From the NCBI RefSeq assembly GCF_000024845.1, contig NC_013501.1, positions 1,778,874-1,842,873 of the forward strand: 64,000 bases of DNA, given 5' to 3'. This document shows positions 25,903-34,442 of this stretch, in pieces. Position 1 is the stretch's first letter. Each line of letters opens with the position of its first letter. A program made the translations under genes and the position numbers. The stretch is from Rhodothermus marinus DSM 4252. GTDB taxonomy: Bacteria; Bacteroidota; Rhodothermia; Rhodothermales; Rhodothermaceae. A model generated the notes under the pieces. The model was not told the origin of the DNA. It made no database searches and saw only the letters and a program-made list of their open reading frames with translations.

Positions 25903-27585
25903 TCACTTGATCCGATACCCTCCTTCTTCGTTCGCGAAGATCCAGGCCACGACTTCGCCGATCTCGATCGTGTCGTGCAGGTAGGTGGTGCGGGTGATCG
26001 AGGCGGTGCCCTGCGTGTGCAGGAACGGCTTGGCGGCCATCATACGCTCGAAGCGTTCCTGCCAGCGACGCATGTTCACCGGCCGGAGGTCCACCCAGCC
26101 CTTGCGCGCCCATCGGTCGATGTCTTCCGGCGTGACCGGCACCTCGTCGTAAATGCTTTCGGGGATGTTGATGAACGGCCCCCGGATGAGCTGCTGGCCG
26201 TCCGGTGCCAGAATGGGCACGCCGATCGATATAATTTGATTGCGAAGCGTCGCGTCCGTCTCCAGGTAGCGGTAGAGCGTGTCGGCCACCGTTTCGGCGG
26301 GCGTCTGACAGACGGCCTTCAGCGTCTTAAAGTTGAGCCGGAGCAGGTGCGCTTCGTAGAGCAGCTTGGAGAGCTCGGGCGGTCCGAGTTGTCCAAGCGC
26401 CACGCTGTGGCCGTTGGATTCCCGTTCGAGCTGGCGCAGTCGTCGAAGCGCCGTGTGCCGCAACACGCCGGCCCGGTAGCTCGGCACCATCACGTTGCTG
26501 TCGATGCCCGCGATGATGTCGTGCCCGGTGTTGCTCCCCTTGATCTCCAGCACCACCTGCTCGGCGATCTCTTCGGGCGTGAGGAATTCCATCTGCCCGA
26601 TGTGCGTGATCGTCTCGAACTCGCCGCGGGCAAAGAAGCCGTTCTCGCCGGTATCGACCCCGGCCATCACCAGCTCGCCCTGCTTGCGATAGCGGCACTC
26701 GTCTTCGCGCAGCACCAGGCGATCCTGCAGCGGCTCCCGGCGACCTTCATAGACGAACTGCGGACGCCCACGCCGACGCACCGGCTGCAGCGCCACGCGC
26801 CGGTAGCCGATCATGGCGGCCGGCTTCACCTCCTTGACCAGCGGCCCGCCGGGCGTGCGCGCCATCAGAAACAGCAGGCCCGTGTGCGCAAAGGCCATGG
26901 CCGTCTTCATCATGAGCGGCACGCTGGGCCGATCCTCGCTGTGCGTGTAGGGGATGTTCAAGCCCATGCCACCGGTGCCCGTCGTGCCGATCTTCACGTA
27001 GACGCGCGTGCCCACCTCGCACATGGCCCGATGCAACAGGCGAATGTGCCGGATGAGCTGAAGCGCCGCCTGCGAGATGAGCAGCGTCTCGACATCGGTG
27101 GCCAGCGTCTCGCGCACCGACGGTTCGTCGGGCGCCTGCTGAAGCTGGCGTAGGGCATCGTGCGTCTTGAGGCTCAGCGGTTCGACTTCCTGATAGCTGA
27201 GTGCGGTGGCCGTGTTGATGCAGTCCACGATCACATCGGGCCGGTGCGTGCGAATCATCCGCACGAGCACCGAGCGTTCGTAGGCAGCGTCGATGTCGCC
27301 GAACAGATCCTCGTAGAGCGCCTCGCGGTAGGCCGGATTGCCGAGCAGCTGCTCCCGCGACAGCTCCCGGAATTCTTCCCGCACGAATACGTTGCCCCAC
27401 TCGCCCACAAATTCCACCTCCGGAAATTCCTGCCGCACTTCCGAGAGCAGTTCCTCGACCTCCTCGCGGAAGAGACTGGCCACCACCACCTTGCGGGGCT
27501 GCAACTGACGGCTCACCTCACGCACAATCTGGGAGCCGACCAGCCCGGCCCCGCCCAGTACGAGAAAACTTTCGTCACGCACCAT
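25903..27585 (-). CDS. Uncharacterised NAD(P)-binding Rossmann-fold protein
   Basis: A 560-aa protein with an N-terminal dinucleotide-binding motif (FLVLGGAGLVGSQIV, GxxGxxG at about residues 11-16) and an extended-SDR-like first half (VDCINTATALSY, VYVKIGTTGTGGMGLNIPY). The second half is a long domain I cannot assign (EFLTPEEIAEQVVLEIKGSNTGHDIIAGIDSNVMVPSY). It follows the E1 dehydrogenase gene by 24 bp and so sits in the paaF-E1 minus-strand operon inside the paa island. A redox or epimerase-like role on a CoA- or acid-linked substrate is possible, but the function is not known. Confidence 0.65.
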   Translation of the reverse strand: MVRDESFLVLGGAGLVGSQIVREVSRQLQPRKVVVASLFREEVEELLSEVRQEFPEVEFVGEWGNVFVREEFRELSREQLLGNPAYREALYEDLFGDIDAAYERSVLVRMIRTHRPDVIVDCINTATALSYQEVEPLSLKTHDALRQLQQAPDEPSVRETLATDVETLLISQAALQLIRHIRLLHRAMCEVGTRVYVKIGTTGTGGMGLNIPYTHSEDRPSVPLMMKTAMAFAHTGLLFLMARTPGGPLVKEVKPAAMIGYRRVALQPVRRRGRPQFVYEGRREPLQDRLVLREDECRYRKQGELVMAGVDTGENGFFARGEFETITHIGQMEFLTPEEIAEQVVLEIKGSNTGHDIIAGIDSNVMVPSYRAGVLRHTALRRLRQLERESNGHSVALGQLGPPELSKLLYEAHLLRLNFKTLKAVCQTPAETVADTLYRYLETDATLRNQIISIGVPILAPDGQQLIRGPFINIPESIYDEVPVTPEDIDRWARKGWVDLRPVNMRRWQERFERMMAAKPFLHTQGTASITRTTYLHDTIEIGEVVAWIFANEEGGYRIK

Positions 27586-27609
27586 GACGGTCTTTCGTTT
27601 GTTTACGGC

Positions 27610-29742
27610 TCAAAAAGCAACCAGCGCCTGCATGGCCTCGGCAATCTGCGCCACCTCCGGCACGGTGGCCTCCAGCAACTGCGGGTTGTAGGGAATCGGG
27701 ATGTCCGGGACGGCCAGCCGCTCGACGGGCGCATCCAGGTAGGTGAAGGCGTCGCGGGCCAGTACGGCGGCAATCTCCGCGCCGAAGCCTGCCGTGAGCG
27801 TGTCTTCGTGCACGATCAGACACCGATTGGTTTTCTGCACCGAATGCAGCACGGCCGTTCGATCCCAGGGTCGCAGCGTGCGCAGGTCGATGATCTCGGC
27901 GTCCACGCCCGCAGCTTCGGCCGCCTCTTCGCAGCGATGGACCATGGCGCCCCAGGTGACCACGGTGAGCGCCTCGCCGGAGCGAACGATGCGGGCACGC
28001 CCGAACGGCAACACGTAGTCGTCGCCGGGATAGGGACGCCGGGCGGCCGGATGGTCCAGCAGCAGCCGGTGTTCGAAGAAGATGGTGGGATCGAGCGCCC
28101 GCATGGCCGCCCGGAGCAGCCCGACGGCGTCCTCGGCATTCGACGGATAGGCCACCTGCCAGCCGATCGCGTGCACCCAGCGCACCTCGTCGGAAACGCT
28201 GTGCCAGGGATCGCCCACGCGGGCAAACCCGCCGGGCATGCGCACCACGATCGGCGCGGCAAAGCGGTTGGCCGTGCGCCAGCGGATCGTACCGCAGTTG
28301 TTGAGCTGCTCGGTGGCCGGATCGGCGTATTTCCGAAATTGAATCTCGGCCACCGGCATCAACCCGGCCAGCGCCATGCCGACGGCCCGTCCGACAATCC
28401 CTTCTTCGGACAGGCTGGTGTCGAACACGCGCGCTTCGCCGAACGCCTCCTGCAACCCGAGCGTGGCCGTGTGCACCCCGCCTTTTTTGCCCACGTCTTC
28501 GCCGAAGACCACCACGCGCGGGTTGATGCGCAGCTCGTGGGCCAGCGTTCGACGAATCGCCTCCACCATGTTGATGCGTGGCGGCTCCGGTCGGGGTCGG
28601 TCGGTGCCCTTCGGTAGCGTCACGCCTTCCGGTGCCATGCCGCCGGCCTGCTGGAGCTCCGGTGTGCCGTCGGGTCCCACCTCGGCAAAGACGTAGCGGG
28701 TCACCCGGGACGGGTCCGGATCCGGACGGGCAAGCGCCGCCTCCAGGGCCGCCTCCACCTCGCGAGCCACCTCCGCCTCCAGCTCGGCCCAGGCTTCGGG
28801 CGACAGCACCGCAGGCACCAGAAATGCCCGAAGCGCCGGGAGCGGATCGCGCGCCCGCTCGGCCTCCAGCACCTCCGGCGGCTTGTAGGCCTGATTGTCG
28901 TGGCCGGAGTGGCCCGAAAGCCGGGGCATCGTCAGGCGCAACAGCACCGGTCCCTCGCCGGATCGAACGCGTTGCACCGCTTCGTGCAACAGCCGGGCGG
29001 CCTCCTCCGGCCGCGCGCCGTCGCCGTCAAGCACCTGCAGGTTCTGAAACGAAGCCAGATTCTTCGAGATGTTGCCGCCCGGCGTCTGCAGTTCGCGCGG
29101 GACCGAAATGGCGTAGCCGTTGTCTTCGATGTAGAAAAGCACGGGCAGTCGGAGCGTCGTGGCGATGTTCAGCGCGGCCCAGAAGCCGTTGGTCGCCACC
29201 GAACCCTCACCCCCGTGCACCACGGCCAGCGCGCCCCGGTAGGCTTCTTCTCGAAGCACGTCGCGTCGGTAGCAGATGGCCTGCGCCCAGCCGACGCCCG
29301 GCGTGTACTGCGAACCCACGTCGCCCGCCATGGGCAGCACGGTGGGACCGTTGCGGCCGGGCAGGTTGCAGACCACTCCCACGTCGCGGCCGTCGCTGTA
29401 GGCGCCTGCCTTGCCCAGCGAGGCGGCCAGCGCTTCTTCGGGCGAGACGCCCAGCGCCAGCATCAGCGGCCGCGAGCGGTAGTAGGTGCTGACGCCGTCC
29501 TTCGGGTGCGTCAGGAGCTGCCCGAGCAGGACCTGCGCCAGCTCGTGCCCCTTCGCCGAAAACTGATAGCGCACCCTGCGCTCAGGCAGCAGGCGCGTCT
29601 CTTCCAGATCGTCGAGATAGCGAGAGGTCAGCACCAGACGGGCCACGCGCAGCCAGTCGAAAGCCGCATCCGGCGTGGTGGCCGGCAAGCTCCTGCGCGT
29701 CTTGCGCCGGGTGGTAGCAGCGCGTTTTTTCTCTCCCATCAC
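27610..29742 (-). CDS. Fused alpha-beta E1 component of a branched-chain-type 2-oxoacid dehydrogenase
   Basis: A 710-aa thiamine-diphosphate enzyme. Residues about 1-365 are the E1-alpha domain (TYYRSRPLMLALG, VHGGEGSVATNGFWAALNIA, FYIEDNGYAISV) and about 375-710 the E1-beta domain (INMVEAIRRTLAHEL, FGEDVGKKGGVHTATLGLQ, FFEHRLLLDHP). Such fusions occur for 2-oxoisovalerate dehydrogenases in Bacteroidota. No E2 or E3 gene is adjacent. It begins 3 bp after paaF and is followed by the Rossmann gene, so these three are one operon. Substrate (branched-chain or aromatic 2-oxoacid) cannot be fixed from sequence. Confidence 0.88.
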   Translation of the reverse strand: MMGEKKRAATTRRKTRRSLPATTPDAAFDWLRVARLVLTSRYLDDLEETRLLPERRVRYQFSAKGHELAQVLLGQLLTHPKDGVSTYYRSRPLMLALGVSPEEALAASLGKAGAYSDGRDVGVVCNLPGRNGPTVLPMAGDVGSQYTPGVGWAQAICYRRDVLREEAYRGALAVVHGGEGSVATNGFWAALNIATTLRLPVLFYIEDNGYAISVPRELQTPGGNISKNLASFQNLQVLDGDGARPEEAARLLHEAVQRVRSGEGPVLLRLTMPRLSGHSGHDNQAYKPPEVLEAERARDPLPALRAFLVPAVLSPEAWAELEAEVAREVEAALEAALARPDPDPSRVTRYVFAEVGPDGTPELQQAGGMAPEGVTLPKGTDRPRPEPPRINMVEAIRRTLAHELRINPRVVVFGEDVGKKGGVHTATLGLQEAFGEARVFDTSLSEEGIVGRAVGMALAGLMPVAEIQFRKYADPATEQLNNCGTIRWRTANRFAAPIVVRMPGGFARVGDPWHSVSDEVRWVHAIGWQVAYPSNAEDAVGLLRAAMRALDPTIFFEHRLLLDHPAARRPYPGDDYVLPFGRARIVRSGEALTVVTWGAMVHRCEEAAEAAGVDAEIIDLRTLRPWDRTAVLHSVQKTNRCLIVHEDTLTAGFGAEIAAVLARDAFTYLDAPVERLAVPDIPIPYNPQLLEATVPEVAQIAEAMQALVAF

Positions 29743-29745
29743 GTT

Positions 29746-30531
29746 TCAGGATTTACGCGCACGCCGACGCTCCAGGAAGGCGGACATGCGCCGGTACTTT
29801 TCCTCGTCCTCGAAAAGGACGGCCTGCATGATCGTCTCCAGGGTCAGCGCGGCGTCGGTACTCATCTCGGCGGCGGCGTTCAGCGCCATTTTGGCAAAGC
29901 GTACGGCCAGCGGACTCCCTTCGGCGATCGCTTCGGCCAGCGCCCGTGCTTTTGCCAGCACCTCGTCGTCCGGCACCACGTAATTGACCAGCCCGATCGC
30001 GAGCGCTTCCGAGGCGTCGATGATGCGTCCGGTGAAAATCAGCTCCCGGGCCCTGCCCATACCCACCAGGCGCGGCAGCCGGTACGTGGCTCCGGCGCCC
30101 GGAATGATGCCCAGCCGGACTTCGGGCTGGCCGAATCGAGCACTCTCACCGGCCACGCGCAGGTCGCAGGCCATGGCCAGTTCGCATCCACCGCCCAGCG
30201 CCCAGCCGCGCACGGCCGCAATGGTCGGGACCGGAAACTGCTCGATCTCCCGGAACAGGCTGTTGTTGATCCGCTGCAACGCCTCGGCCCGTCCGCGTTC
30301 CCGGAGTTCGGCAATGTCGGCTCCGCTGACAAACGCCTGCCCGCCGGCTCCGGTGAAGATCAGCGCGCGCACCTCATCCCGGGCGGCCAGCTGCTCGAGC
30401 AACCGGCGCACCTCCTGGACCATTTCCAGGTTGAGCGCATTGCGCACCTCCGGACGATTGAAGGTGCAGCACACGATACCCCGGTCGTCCGCCTCAACCT
30501 GCAGCGTGGCAAAAGTAAAAGGCTCGCTCAT
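29746..30531 (-). CDS. paaF: Enoyl-CoA hydratase, probable PaaF
   Basis: A 261-aa crotonase-fold enzyme. The oxyanion hole lies in AFVSGADIAEL and VRGWALGGGCELAMACDLR, and the catalytic Glu pair is expected in the region FGQPEVRLGIIPGAGATYRLPRLVG. It hydrates a double bond of an enoyl-CoA. Its place next to paaGHIJ suggests the 2,3-dehydroadipyl-CoA step (PaaF). It is divergent from paaG across a 180-bp promoter region and heads the minus-strand operon with the E1 and Rossmann genes. A more general beta-oxidation role is possible. Confidence 0.85.
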   Translation of the reverse strand: MSEPFTFATLQVEADDRGIVCCTFNRPEVRNALNLEMVQEVRRLLEQLAARDEVRALIFTGAGGQAFVSGADIAELRERGRAEALQRINNSLFREIEQFPVPTIAAVRGWALGGGCELAMACDLRVAGESARFGQPEVRLGIIPGAGATYRLPRLVGMGRARELIFTGRIIDASEALAIGLVNYVVPDDEVLAKARALAEAIAEGSPLAVRFAKMALNAAAEMSTDAALTLETIMQAVLFEDEEKYRRMSAFLERRRARKS

Positions 30532-30545
30532 GCTCTTCTCCGGCT

Positions 30546-30557
30546 GGAAGCGCTTCT
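30546..30557. promoter_or_regulatory. Palindrome GGAAGCGCTTCT before paaF
   Basis: A 10-bp perfect palindrome GAAGCGCTTC 15 bp upstream of the paaF start. On the minus strand it directly follows TATAATAG, a possible promoter box. It resembles the sites at paaA, paaG and paaJ. Confidence 0.4.
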
Positions 30558-30650
30558 ATTATACCAAACCGCCGGGGCTTTCTTCAAGCCGACCGCACAC
30601 GCCCGGCAATTTTCGAACGGCATTCGCATACGTGCGAACCGCAGCGGGAC

Positions 30651-30697
30651 TTTCCATTCTGGGCGCGCTTTTCATAAGTTTGCCCGGAACCGCTTTC
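30651..30697 (+). promoter_or_regulatory. paaG promoter with adjacent palindrome
   Basis: TTTC (30651-30654) and TAAGTTTG (30675-30682), a full match to TAnnTTTG, are 20 nt apart. Three nt later comes GGAACCGCTTTC (30686-30697), in the same place relative to the promoter as the paaA palindrome. The ATG of paaG follows 14 nt later, giving a very short leader. Confidence 0.6.
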
Positions 30698-30711
30698 AAA
30701 CCGAACGTGCC

Positions 30712-31503
30712 ATGAACTACCAGTACATCCGCTACGAAGTCGACGACGGCGTGGCCACGCTGACGCTGAACCGGCCGGACGTGCTCAACAGCTTCCACCG
30801 GCTCATGGCCGACGAAACGATCGATGCGCTCCGGCGCGCCGCCGACGATCCGGCCGTCCGCGCCGTCGTGCTGACAGGCGCCGGCCGTGCCTTCTGCGCG
30901 GGTCAGGATCTGCAGGCCGTGCTGCCCCGCGAAGGCGAACCGGCGCCGGATCTCGGAGAGATCGTCCGCGCCCAGTACAACCCGATCATCCGACGCATTC
31001 GCCACACCGAAAAGCCGTTCGTGGCGGCCGTCAACGGTGCGGCTGCCGGAGCCGGCGCCAACATCGCGCTGGCCTGCGATTTTGTGGTGGCCGCCGAAAA
31101 TGCCTCCTTTATTCAGGCGTTCTCGCGCATCGGTTTGATTCCTGACAGCGGCGGCACGTTCCTGCTCCCCCGCCTGGTCGGTCTGGCCCGGGCCACGGCC
31201 CTGACGATGCTGGCCGAAAAGCTTCTGGCCCCCGAAGCACACGCCATGGGACTCATCTACCGGGTGTGTCCGGCCGATCGCCTGATGGACGAGGCGCTGG
31301 CACTGGCCCGCCGGCTGGCAGCGATGCCCACCCGGGCGCTGGGCATGATCAAGCGGGCGCTGAACCGCTCGTTCACGAACGATCTGGACGCCCAGCTCGA
31401 ACTGGAAGCCGAGCTGCAGGCCGAAGCCGGCCGCACCCACGACTATCAGGAAGGCGTGGCCGCCTTTCTGGAAAAACGCGCTCCGGTCTTTCAGGGACGG
31501 TAG
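30712..31503 (+). CDS. paaG: Ring-1,2-epoxyphenylacetyl-CoA isomerase, crotonase family
   Basis: A 263-aa crotonase-fold enzyme that turns the epoxide into oxepin-CoA and can also shift double bonds later in the pathway. Family marks are AGRAFCAGQDLQAVLP, AVNGAAAGAGANIALACDF and FSRIGLIPDSGGTFLLPRLVG; the Asp in IPDSGG is the usual isomerase acid/base. The ATG at 30712 follows the promoter directly; the frame stays open far upstream, but that extension is antisense to paaF and the E1 gene. It leads paaGHIJYZ. Confidence 0.93.
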   Translation: MNYQYIRYEVDDGVATLTLNRPDVLNSFHRLMADETIDALRRAADDPAVRAVVLTGAGRAFCAGQDLQAVLPREGEPAPDLGEIVRAQYNPIIRRIRHTEKPFVAAVNGAAAGAGANIALACDFVVAAENASFIQAFSRIGLIPDSGGTFLLPRLVGLARATALTMLAEKLLAPEAHAMGLIYRVCPADRLMDEALALARRLAAMPTRALGMIKRALNRSFTNDLDAQLELEAELQAEAGRTHDYQEGVAAFLEKRAPVFQGR

Positions 31504-31505
31504 TC

Positions 31506-32702
31506 ATGACGCAACCGCTCACCACCGCCACGCCGATCGGCGTCGTCGGTGCCGGCACCATGGGCCGCGGCATTGCCCAGGTGGCCGCCACCGTCGGCCA
31601 TCCGGTGCTGCTTCACGACAGTAATCCACGAGCGCTCGAAGACGCCCGCGCCTTCCTTACGCGCATGCTGGGGCGCCTCGTAGAAAAAGGAAAACTAGCC
31701 CCCGGACGGGACGCCGAAATCCTGGGCCGCATCACGTTCCTGCACGACCAGCTGCAGCCACTGGCTTCCTGTGGACTGATCATCGAAGCCATTGTCGAGG
31801 ACCTCGCGGCCAAACAGGCCCTTTTTGCCCAGTTGGAACGCCTGGTGACGCCGGAAGCCATCCTGGCCACCAACACCTCGTCGCTCTCGGTGACGGCCAT
31901 TGCCGCCGCCTGTCAGCGCCCGGAGCGCGTGCTCGGGTTGCATTTTTTCAATCCGGCGCCCCTGATGCCGCTCGTCGAGGTAGTGCCCGGTGTGGCCACC
32001 GCCGCCGACGTGGTTGCCCAGGCCCGCGCGCTGATGGAGATCTGGGGCAAGTCGCCGGTTGTCGCCCGCGACACGCCGGGCTTCATCGTCAACCGGGTGG
32101 CCCGCCCGTTCTACGGCGAGGCGCTGCGCATCCTGGAAGAAGGCATCGCCGACGTGCCCACCATCGACTGGGCCATGCGCACGATCGGCGGCTTCCGGAT
32201 GGGGCCCTTCGAACTGATGGACCTGATCGGCAACGACGTCAACTTCCGGGTAACCGAAACGCTCTGGAAGGCTTTTTTCTACGAGCCCCGCTACCGGCCT
32301 TCGTTCACCCAGCAGCGCATGGTCGAGGCGGGACGGCTGGGCCGCAAGACCGGACGCGGCTTCTATGACTACAGGGAAGGTGCCACCAACCCCGAACCCA
32401 CCACCGATCCGGCCCTCGGCGAGCGCATTTTTCGGCGCATCCTGGCCATGCTGATCAACGAAGCCGTCGACGCCGTCTTCTGGCGCGTGGCCTCGCCGGC
32501 CGACATTGACCGGGCCATGCAACTGGGCGTAAACTATCCGAAGGGCCTGCTGCACTGGGCCGACGAGCTGGGCCTGGAAACCGTGCTGGGCTGGATGGAG
32601 ACGCTCTATGAGACGTACCGGGAAGACCGCTATCGCCCCAGCCCGCTCTTTCGCCAGATGATCGAGCGGGGCGCTCGCTTTTTCGAGGAGGCTGCGTCCT
32701 GA
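31506..32702 (+). CDS. paaH: 3-hydroxyacyl-CoA dehydrogenase PaaH
   Basis: A 398-aa NAD-dependent dehydrogenase that oxidises 3-hydroxyadipyl-CoA to 3-oxoadipyl-CoA. The Rossmann motif GVVGAGTMGRGIAQ is at about residues 12-25. It is followed by ATNTSSLSVTAIA, the catalytic His in LGLHFFNPAPLMPLVEVV, and two C-terminal 3HCDH domains (DTPGFIVNRVARPF, LINEAVDAVFWRVASPADID). The ATG at 31506 follows the paaG stop by 2 nt. Confidence 0.93.
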   Translation: MTQPLTTATPIGVVGAGTMGRGIAQVAATVGHPVLLHDSNPRALEDARAFLTRMLGRLVEKGKLAPGRDAEILGRITFLHDQLQPLASCGLIIEAIVEDLAAKQALFAQLERLVTPEAILATNTSSLSVTAIAAACQRPERVLGLHFFNPAPLMPLVEVVPGVATAADVVAQARALMEIWGKSPVVARDTPGFIVNRVARPFYGEALRILEEGIADVPTIDWAMRTIGGFRMGPFELMDLIGNDVNFRVTETLWKAFFYEPRYRPSFTQQRMVEAGRLGRKTGRGFYDYREGATNPEPTTDPALGERIFRRILAMLINEAVDAVFWRVASPADIDRAMQLGVNYPKGLLHWADELGLETVLGWMETLYETYREDRYRPSPLFRQMIERGARFFEEAAS

Positions 32703-32729
32703 ATACACCGAACGAAACGCAACCGTTTT

Positions 32730-33170
32730 ATGCCTGCCCAAGCCGATAACGAAACGGCCGAGCAGCGTGCTCGCCAGATCGTGGATCAGATGATGGCCCG
32801 CGATGCCTTCAGCCGGTGGCTGGGCATCGAGGTGCTGGAAGTCACCCCGGGCCGAGCCGTCGTGCGCATGACCGTGCGTCCGGAGATGCTCAACGGCTTT
32901 GCCGTGGCGCATGGCGGGATTGCCTTTGCGCTCGCCGACAGTGCGCTGGCTTTTGCCTCGAACACCTGTGGCATGGTGACCATGACGCTGGAAAGCTCAA
33001 TCTTTTTTGCCACGCCCGTTCGCGCCGGTGATGTGCTCACCGCCACGGCCGAAGAGACCTCGGCCGGCAACCGCGTGGCGCTCTACGACGTGGTGGTCAC
33101 GCGCGCCGACGGTACCCGCGTGGCCTTCGTGCGCGGCACCGCCTACCGCACGAAACAGGCCCACGACTGA
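32730..33170 (+). CDS. paaI: Hydroxyphenylacetyl-CoA thioesterase PaaI (hotdog fold)
   Basis: A 146-aa hotdog thioesterase. The typical PaaI motif NGFAVAHGGIAFALADSALAFASN holds the catalytic Asp, and SIFFATPVRAGDVLTATAEE follows. PaaI hydrolyses dead-end aromatic CoA esters and frees trapped CoA. It lies 27 bp after paaH. Confidence 0.92.
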   Translation: MPAQADNETAEQRARQIVDQMMARDAFSRWLGIEVLEVTPGRAVVRMTVRPEMLNGFAVAHGGIAFALADSALAFASNTCGMVTMTLESSIFFATPVRAGDVLTATAEETSAGNRVALYDVVVTRADGTRVAFVRGTAYRTKQAHD

Positions 33171-33181
33171 TCCGTTTCTTC

Positions 33182-33193
33182 GGAAGCGCTTTC
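33182..33193. promoter_or_regulatory. Palindrome GGAAGCGCTTTC before paaJ
   Basis: Near-perfect 12-bp palindrome in the 51-bp paaI-paaJ gap, 28 bp before the paaJ ATG. A weak TCCGTTTC box ends 3 bp before it, the same spacing as at paaG, so it may mark an internal regulated promoter. Confidence 0.4.
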
Positions 33194-33221
33194 TATTCGA
33201 ACGCAAACCCTCCCCGGTTGT

Positions 33222-34430
33222 ATGCGGGACGCCTATATCATCGACGGCGTACGGACGCCTATCGGCCGCCTGGGCGGCGCCCTGGCCACCGTCCGGGCCG
33301 ACGACCTGGCCGCCCACGTGCTGCGTGCCCTGCTGGATCGCCATCCTGAGATCGACCCGGCCGCCATCGACGACGTGTACATGGGCTGCGCCAACCAGGC
33401 CGGCGAAGACAACCGCAACGTGGCCCGTATGGCGCTGCTGCTGGCCGACCTGCCGCCCAGCGTGCCGGGTGTTACGATCAACCGCCTCTGCGCCTCCGGC
33501 ATGAGCGCCGTCGTGGAGGCGGCACGGGCCATCCGGGCAGGCGACGGCGATCTCTACCTGGCCGGCGGCATCGAGCACATGACGCGTGCGCCCTTCGTGC
33601 TCTCCAAAGCCAGCCGCCCCTTCGGGCGCGACGTCGAACTCTACGACACCAGCCTGGGCTGGCGCTTCGTCAACCCCAGAATGGAGGCCCGCTACGGCGC
33701 CGAGCCCATGGGCTGCACCGCCGAAAACCTCGTGGAACTATACGACATCGCCCGTGAGGACCAGGATCTGTTCGCCTACCGCTCGCACAAAAAGGCAGCC
33801 GCCGCCCGCGAGCAAGGGCGCTTCGCGCTGGAGATCGTGCCCGTCGAAGCCCCCCAGCACAAGGCACCGCCCCGGCTGGTAAAAGACGACGAGCACATTC
33901 GCCCGGACACCACGCTCGAAGCGCTCGCCAAGCTGCCGCCCGTTTTCCGCAAAGGGGGCACCGTGACGGCGGGCAACTCCTCCGGCCTCAACGACGGCGC
34001 CTGCGCGCTGCTGCTGGCCTCGGAGGAGGCCGTCCGTCGCTTCAACCTGAAGCCGAAGGCCCGCATCGTCAGCTCGGCCGTCGTCGGTGTGGAGCCACGC
34101 ATCATGGGCATCGGACCGGTCGAAGCCGCCCGCCGCGCCCTCCGACGGGCCGGCCTGAGTTTCGACGATCTGGACGTTATCGAACTCAACGAAGCCTTTG
34201 CCGCCCAGGTGCTGGCCTGCACGCGGCAATGGGGACTGGCCGACGACGACCCGCGCCTGAATCCCAACGGCGGCGCCATCGCACTCGGCCACCCGCTGGG
34301 CATGTCGGGCGCCCGGCTGATCCTGACGGCCACCGTCGAGCTGGAGCAACGACAGGCCCGCTACGCGCTCTGCACGCTCTGCGTGGGCGTCGGACAGGGT
34401 ATGGCGACCGTGATCGAACGTGTGGCTTAA
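33222..34430 (+). CDS. paaJ: 3-oxoadipyl-CoA / 3-oxo-5,6-dehydrosuberyl-CoA thiolase
   Basis: A 402-aa thiolase of the PcaF/PaaJ group. It has the nucleophile in NRLCASGM (C90), DVIELNEAFAAQ, the His in NPNGGAIALGHPLGMSGA, and the second Cys in TLCVGVGQG. It produces acetyl-CoA and succinyl-CoA (or the shortened acyl-CoA) in the last steps of phenylacetate breakdown. It is followed directly by paaY. Confidence 0.94.
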   Translation: MRDAYIIDGVRTPIGRLGGALATVRADDLAAHVLRALLDRHPEIDPAAIDDVYMGCANQAGEDNRNVARMALLLADLPPSVPGVTINRLCASGMSAVVEAARAIRAGDGDLYLAGGIEHMTRAPFVLSKASRPFGRDVELYDTSLGWRFVNPRMEARYGAEPMGCTAENLVELYDIAREDQDLFAYRSHKKAAAAREQGRFALEIVPVEAPQHKAPPRLVKDDEHIRPDTTLEALAKLPPVFRKGGTVTAGNSSGLNDGACALLLASEEAVRRFNLKPKARIVSSAVVGVEPRIMGIGPVEAARRALRRAGLSFDDLDVIELNEAFAAQVLACTRQWGLADDDPRLNPNGGAIALGHPLGMSGARLILTATVELEQRQARYALCTLCVGVGQGMATVIERVA

Positions 34431-34442
34431 ATGGAAAGCGCT

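Noticed and set aside
28900-30711. Long open frame on the plus strand running into paaG
   Set aside because: It is antisense to the E1 and paaF genes and has no family resemblance. GC-rich third positions leave such frames open by chance. paaG starts at 30712 next to its promoter.
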